This document shows, one piece after another, positions 61,392 to 64,000 of a DNA stretch of 64,000 nt. The DNA comes from CAJCJE01 sp963818685 (GTDB lineage Bacteria; Actinomycetota; Actinomycetes; Mycobacteriales; Pseudonocardiaceae), in NCBI GenBank assembly GCA_963818685.1, contig CAWFTJ010000009.1:62001-126000 (forward strand). Reading direction: 5' to 3'. Made by a program: the position numbers and the translations under genes. The stretch's first letter is position 1. The number at the start of each line of letters is the position of its first letter. The notes beneath the pieces were generated by a model. The model made no database searches. It was not told the origin of the DNA and saw only the letters and a list, made by a program, of their open reading frames with translations.

Positions 61392-64000
61392 AAACTATTG
61401 CTCGCGCCTCGCTATTTCTTTTCGCATCGTTCGCGATCATTTCATCGCCGCCTAAGCGCCTATCGGCCCAAGAGCAGGGGCCGCCGTCCGCGCCTCAGCC
61501 ACCCGAGTCTTCGGGCCCACTCGCGCAACTCCACTTCCGCTTCATCGGTCCCATGGGCGGACGCACATCGGCAATCACAGGAGTAGTTGGCCAGCCTGCG
61601 GTCGCCTATGTCGGCAATGCAAATGGAGGCATCTACAAAACGACTGATTACGGCGTCACCTGGGAGCCGATTTTCGAGCATCAGGATTCCGGGTCCATCG
61701 GCGCGCTCGCCGTCGCGACCTCAGCACCCAATGAGGTGTGGGCCGGTACCGGAGAGCCCTGGATTGTGCGTGTCGAACCCGATATGGGCGACGGAATCTA
61801 TAAATCGACCGATGAGGGCCGCTCCTGGAAGCACATGGGACTCGATCAAACGGGTCATATCACCAGCATCGTGATCAATCCACAGGACGCAAATACAGTT
61901 TATGCCTGCTCTGTGGGACAAGCTTATAAACCCGAGAACCAACGCGGCATCTTCAAGACCTCCGATGGCGGCAAGACGTGGAAACAAGTCCTCTTCGTCG
62001 ACGATAAGACGGGTTGCTCCGACCTGGTGATGGATCCCCGCGATCCGAACACGCTGTTCGCGGGCATGTGGGAGGTCATCATTCATACCTGGGACCTCCA
62101 TAGTGGAGGCCCGGGTAGCGGCGTGTACGTTACTCATGACGCGGGCGCTACCTGGAAGAAGATCTCCGGCCATGGACTGCCCGCCGCGGACCATCCGTTA
62201 GGCCGTGTCGCTGTGAATATCGCGCCCACCAACTCGAACCGCGTGTATGCGCTGCTCGAAGATGAGCCGCCTGGGTTTTATCGCTCCGATGATGGCGGCA
62301 GGTCGTGGCACTTGGTCAATTACAACTACGCTATTGGCGGCCGCTTCCCCTATGACAGCCGGTTCGGCATTTCGTCCGGCAATGAAGATCTGCTTTACTT
62401 CCTGGGACAAGCATGGTTTGTATCGGAGGACGGCGGCAAGTCGCTGGTTTCGAATCCAACCCGGGCCGGTGGCGATCTGCACAACATGTGGATGGACCCG
62501 AATGACCCAAACCATTTCATGGTTAGCGACGATCAGGGCGACGCGATCACCTGGAACGGCGGCAAGACGTACCGGCGCGTGCTGTTGCCGAATTCGCAGT
62601 TGTTCCACGTCGCGACAGATAACCGCATTCCATACAACGTCTATGGCAATAAGCAGGACGGCGGCTCAGTAGGGGGGCCCAGCAACAACGGTCACGGAGG
62701 CCGCGGCGGCATCTCTCTCGGCGACTGGTTCAATGTTGCTGGAAGCGAAGATGGTTTCCTGGTACCCGATCCCACGGACGACAACATTTTCTGGGTTACT
62801 TCTTACTACGGAGATGTGGGCCGGATCAATATGAAGACCAAGGAAGCGCACATGGTTTCTCCATGGCCGGATGCGCCGTTTGGTTACGCTCCCAAAGATC
62901 TGAAATATCGCTTTAACTGGGTCACTCCGCTTGCCATTTCGCCGCACGACCACAACCGCGTGTACGTCGGCACGCAATATATCCTGATGACCACCAATGG
63001 AGGACAATCCTGGAAGCAGATCAGTCCGGATCTCACCTTGAACGACAAATCGCATGAAGAGAACTCCGGCGGCGTGATTCCCTATAATCTCGGCACCTAT
63101 TCAGGCGAGACGATCTTCGCGATCGCCGAGTCGCCTCTCGAGGCCGGTGTGATATGGGTGGGCACCACGGATGGCCAGATCCAGGTGACTCGCGATAGCG
63201 GCGCTCACTGGACCAACGTGACAAAGAATCTCTCTGGCCTGCCGCCTTGGGGAACCGTGCAGAACATTGAACCATCGCATTTCGCGGCGGGTACTGCATA
63301 CGCAACCATCAATCTCGAGCAGGTTGGTGATTACTCGCCCTACGTTTATAAGACCTCCGACTTCGGACAGACCTGGAAGATGATTTCCTCCGATGTGCCG
63401 AAAACGATGCTAAGCTCGCCTGAATGCGTTATAGAAGACCCGGACCGCCAGGGAATGCTGTACCTGGGTACCGACAACGCTCTGTATGTGAGTTGGAACG
63501 ATGGCGGCAGTTGGACGCAATTGCGCAATAACCTGCCGCCGACCGCGATTAAGTGGCTGACAATTCAGAAGCACTATAGCGATCTCGCCATTGCGACCTA
63601 TGGACGCGGCTTCTGGATCCTGGACGATATCTCACCGCTGCGCGAGTGGGATAAGGCGCAAAGTTCCGATTCCTATCTGTTCAAACCGCGTGAGGCTTAT
63701 CGTTACCGCCGTCTCGGTAGCACCGAACTTACGGTTTCCGGCGATACAGGCAAGGTTGGCGACAATCCGCCGGAAGGCGCCGATATCGACTTCTATCTAA
63801 AGGAACCAGCAAGAAACGTCCAGGTCACGATTCGTGGTACCAACGGCGACATCGTCCGCACGCTCACGGTAAACGGCAGAGCAGGGCTCAACCGATTGTG
63901 GTGGAATCTCGAATTCGAACCGGCCCATGTCATCAAGCTCCGCACGCCTCCTCCGGATGCGCCGTGGGTCAAGCTGCCGGCGCAAGGCTGGAGGCCAGTG
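61388..64000 (+). CDS. VPS10/sortilin-like BNR-repeat propeller protein (copy 3, partial)
   Basis: The frame is open for all 871 codons from ATG 61388 to the right edge, with no break. A signal peptide (SLFLFASFAIISSPPKRLSAQ) and a proline-rich linker precede RFIGPMGGRTSAITGV and BNR/Asp-box blades (GIYKTTDYGVTWEP, GIYKSTDEGRSWKHMGLDQT, GIFKTSDGGKTWKQV, GVYVTHDAGATWKKI, VYKTSDFGQTWKMI). The region continues to GRGFWILDDISPLREW and VQVTIRGTNGDIVRTL. It is a paralogue of the tandem pair at 30-36.6 kb but more divergent. Coupling to a secreted M14 peptidase suggests a shared extracellular role, which is inference. Confidence 0.88.
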   Translation, partial: MKTIARASLFLFASFAIISSPPKRLSAQEQGPPSAPQPPESSGPLAQLHFRFIGPMGGRTSAITGVVGQPAVAYVGNANGGIYKTTDYGVTWEPIFEHQDSGSIGALAVATSAPNEVWAGTGEPWIVRVEPDMGDGIYKSTDEGRSWKHMGLDQTGHITSIVINPQDANTVYACSVGQAYKPENQRGIFKTSDGGKTWKQVLFVDDKTGCSDLVMDPRDPNTLFAGMWEVIIHTWDLHSGGPGSGVYVTHDAGATWKKISGHGLPAADHPLGRVAVNIAPTNSNRVYALLEDEPPGFYRSDDGGRSWHLVNYNYAIGGRFPYDSRFGISSGNEDLLYFLGQAWFVSEDGGKSLVSNPTRAGGDLHNMWMDPNDPNHFMVSDDQGDAITWNGGKTYRRVLLPNSQLFHVATDNRIPYNVYGNKQDGGSVGGPSNNGHGGRGGISLGDWFNVAGSEDGFLVPDPTDDNIFWVTSYYGDVGRINMKTKEAHMVSPWPDAPFGYAPKDLKYRFNWVTPLAISPHDHNRVYVGTQYILMTTNGGQSWKQISPDLTLNDKSHEENSGGVIPYNLGTYSGETIFAIAESPLEAGVIWVGTTDGQIQVTRDSGAHWTNVTKNLSGLPPWGTVQNIEPSHFAAGTAYATINLEQVGDYSPYVYKTSDFGQTWKMISSDVPKTMLSSPECVIEDPDRQGMLYLGTDNALYVSWNDGGSWTQLRNNLPPTAIKWLTIQKHYSDLAIATYGRGFWILDDISPLREWDKAQSSDSYLFKPREAYRYRRLGSTELTVSGDTGKVGDNPPEGADIDFYLKEPARNVQVTIRGTNGDIVRTLTVNGRAGLNRLWWNLEFEPAHVIKLRTPPPDAPWVKLPAQGWRPV

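Overview
The window reads as a moderately GC-rich chromosome segment from a soil-type Acidobacteriota, most likely near Solibacteres/Bryobacterales. The grounds are the gene families: two MacB/FtsX-like orphan permeases of the ADOP type, three VPS10/sortilin-like BNR-propeller proteins, an Oar-like TonB-dependent receptor with a carboxypeptidase-regulatory domain, a group 1h-type [NiFe]-hydrogenase small subunit, two Uma2 genes, and a glycosyltransferase-methyltransferase fusion. The taxonomic placement is inference from these families. I saw no rRNA, tRNA, CRISPR array, transposase or phage gene.

Layout. 1-5.3 kb (minus): a coupled operon deoC, GAF-GAF-PP2C phosphatase, lysA, ABC ATPase-permease fusion. 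5.5-10.1 kb: zinc-ribbon PspC protein, BrnT/BrnA toxin-antitoxin pair with a damaged toxin, small membrane protein, GT2-methyltransferase fusion, short zinc-ribbon ORF, and an Nramp-related transporter with a non-canonical metal site. 10.2-19.3 kb: Uma2 fragment, S9 peptidase, a hydrogenase small subunit without its large subunit, a secreted 14-repeat tectonin propeller, an intact ADOP permease and an NmrA-like protein. 19.3-25.2 kb: gamma-carbonic anhydrase, hisS, aspS, Uma2, methylmalonyl-CoA mutase. 25.2-36.6 kb: small ORFs, a second ADOP permease, an MBL-rhodanese protein, and two tandem VPS10-like proteins. 36.9-46 kb: quinone-type ring-cleaving dioxygenase fragment plus esterase, MFS-monooxygenase-like fusion, M20 peptidase, EamA exporter, HtrA protease, hemB, acylphosphatase, MBL hydrolase. 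46-52.4 kb: M48 peptidase with TonB, redoxin, thiC, HlyD adaptor. 52.4-64 kb: AraC regulator, secreted lactonase-like MBL protein, TonB-dependent receptor, then a coupled run of ilvE, M14 carboxypeptidase and a third BNR propeller that leaves the window.

The dominant property of the sequence is a very high, patchy density of single-base frameshifts. Roughly half the genes, including normally essential hisS, aspS, hemB and lysA, are split across frames, while neighbours of 400-870 codons are clean. Homology continues across each break, so I treat most breaks as probable base-calling or assembly indels and annotate the full reconstructed span. Truncations and duplications that cannot be explained this way are flagged separately: the Uma2 and cupin fragments, the half dioxygenase, the duplication inside brnT, and the missing hydrogenase large subunit.

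Functionally the window mixes housekeeping biosynthesis (lysine, haem, thiamine, branched-chain amino acids, tRNA charging) with an envelope and scavenging repertoire (TonB, TonB-dependent receptor, secreted peptidases, beta-propeller proteins, HtrA, efflux parts). I found no clearly new multi-gene system. The strongest leads are the orphan hydrogenase small subunit beside the tectonin gene, the non-canonical Nramp protein, and the tandem BNR propeller genes.
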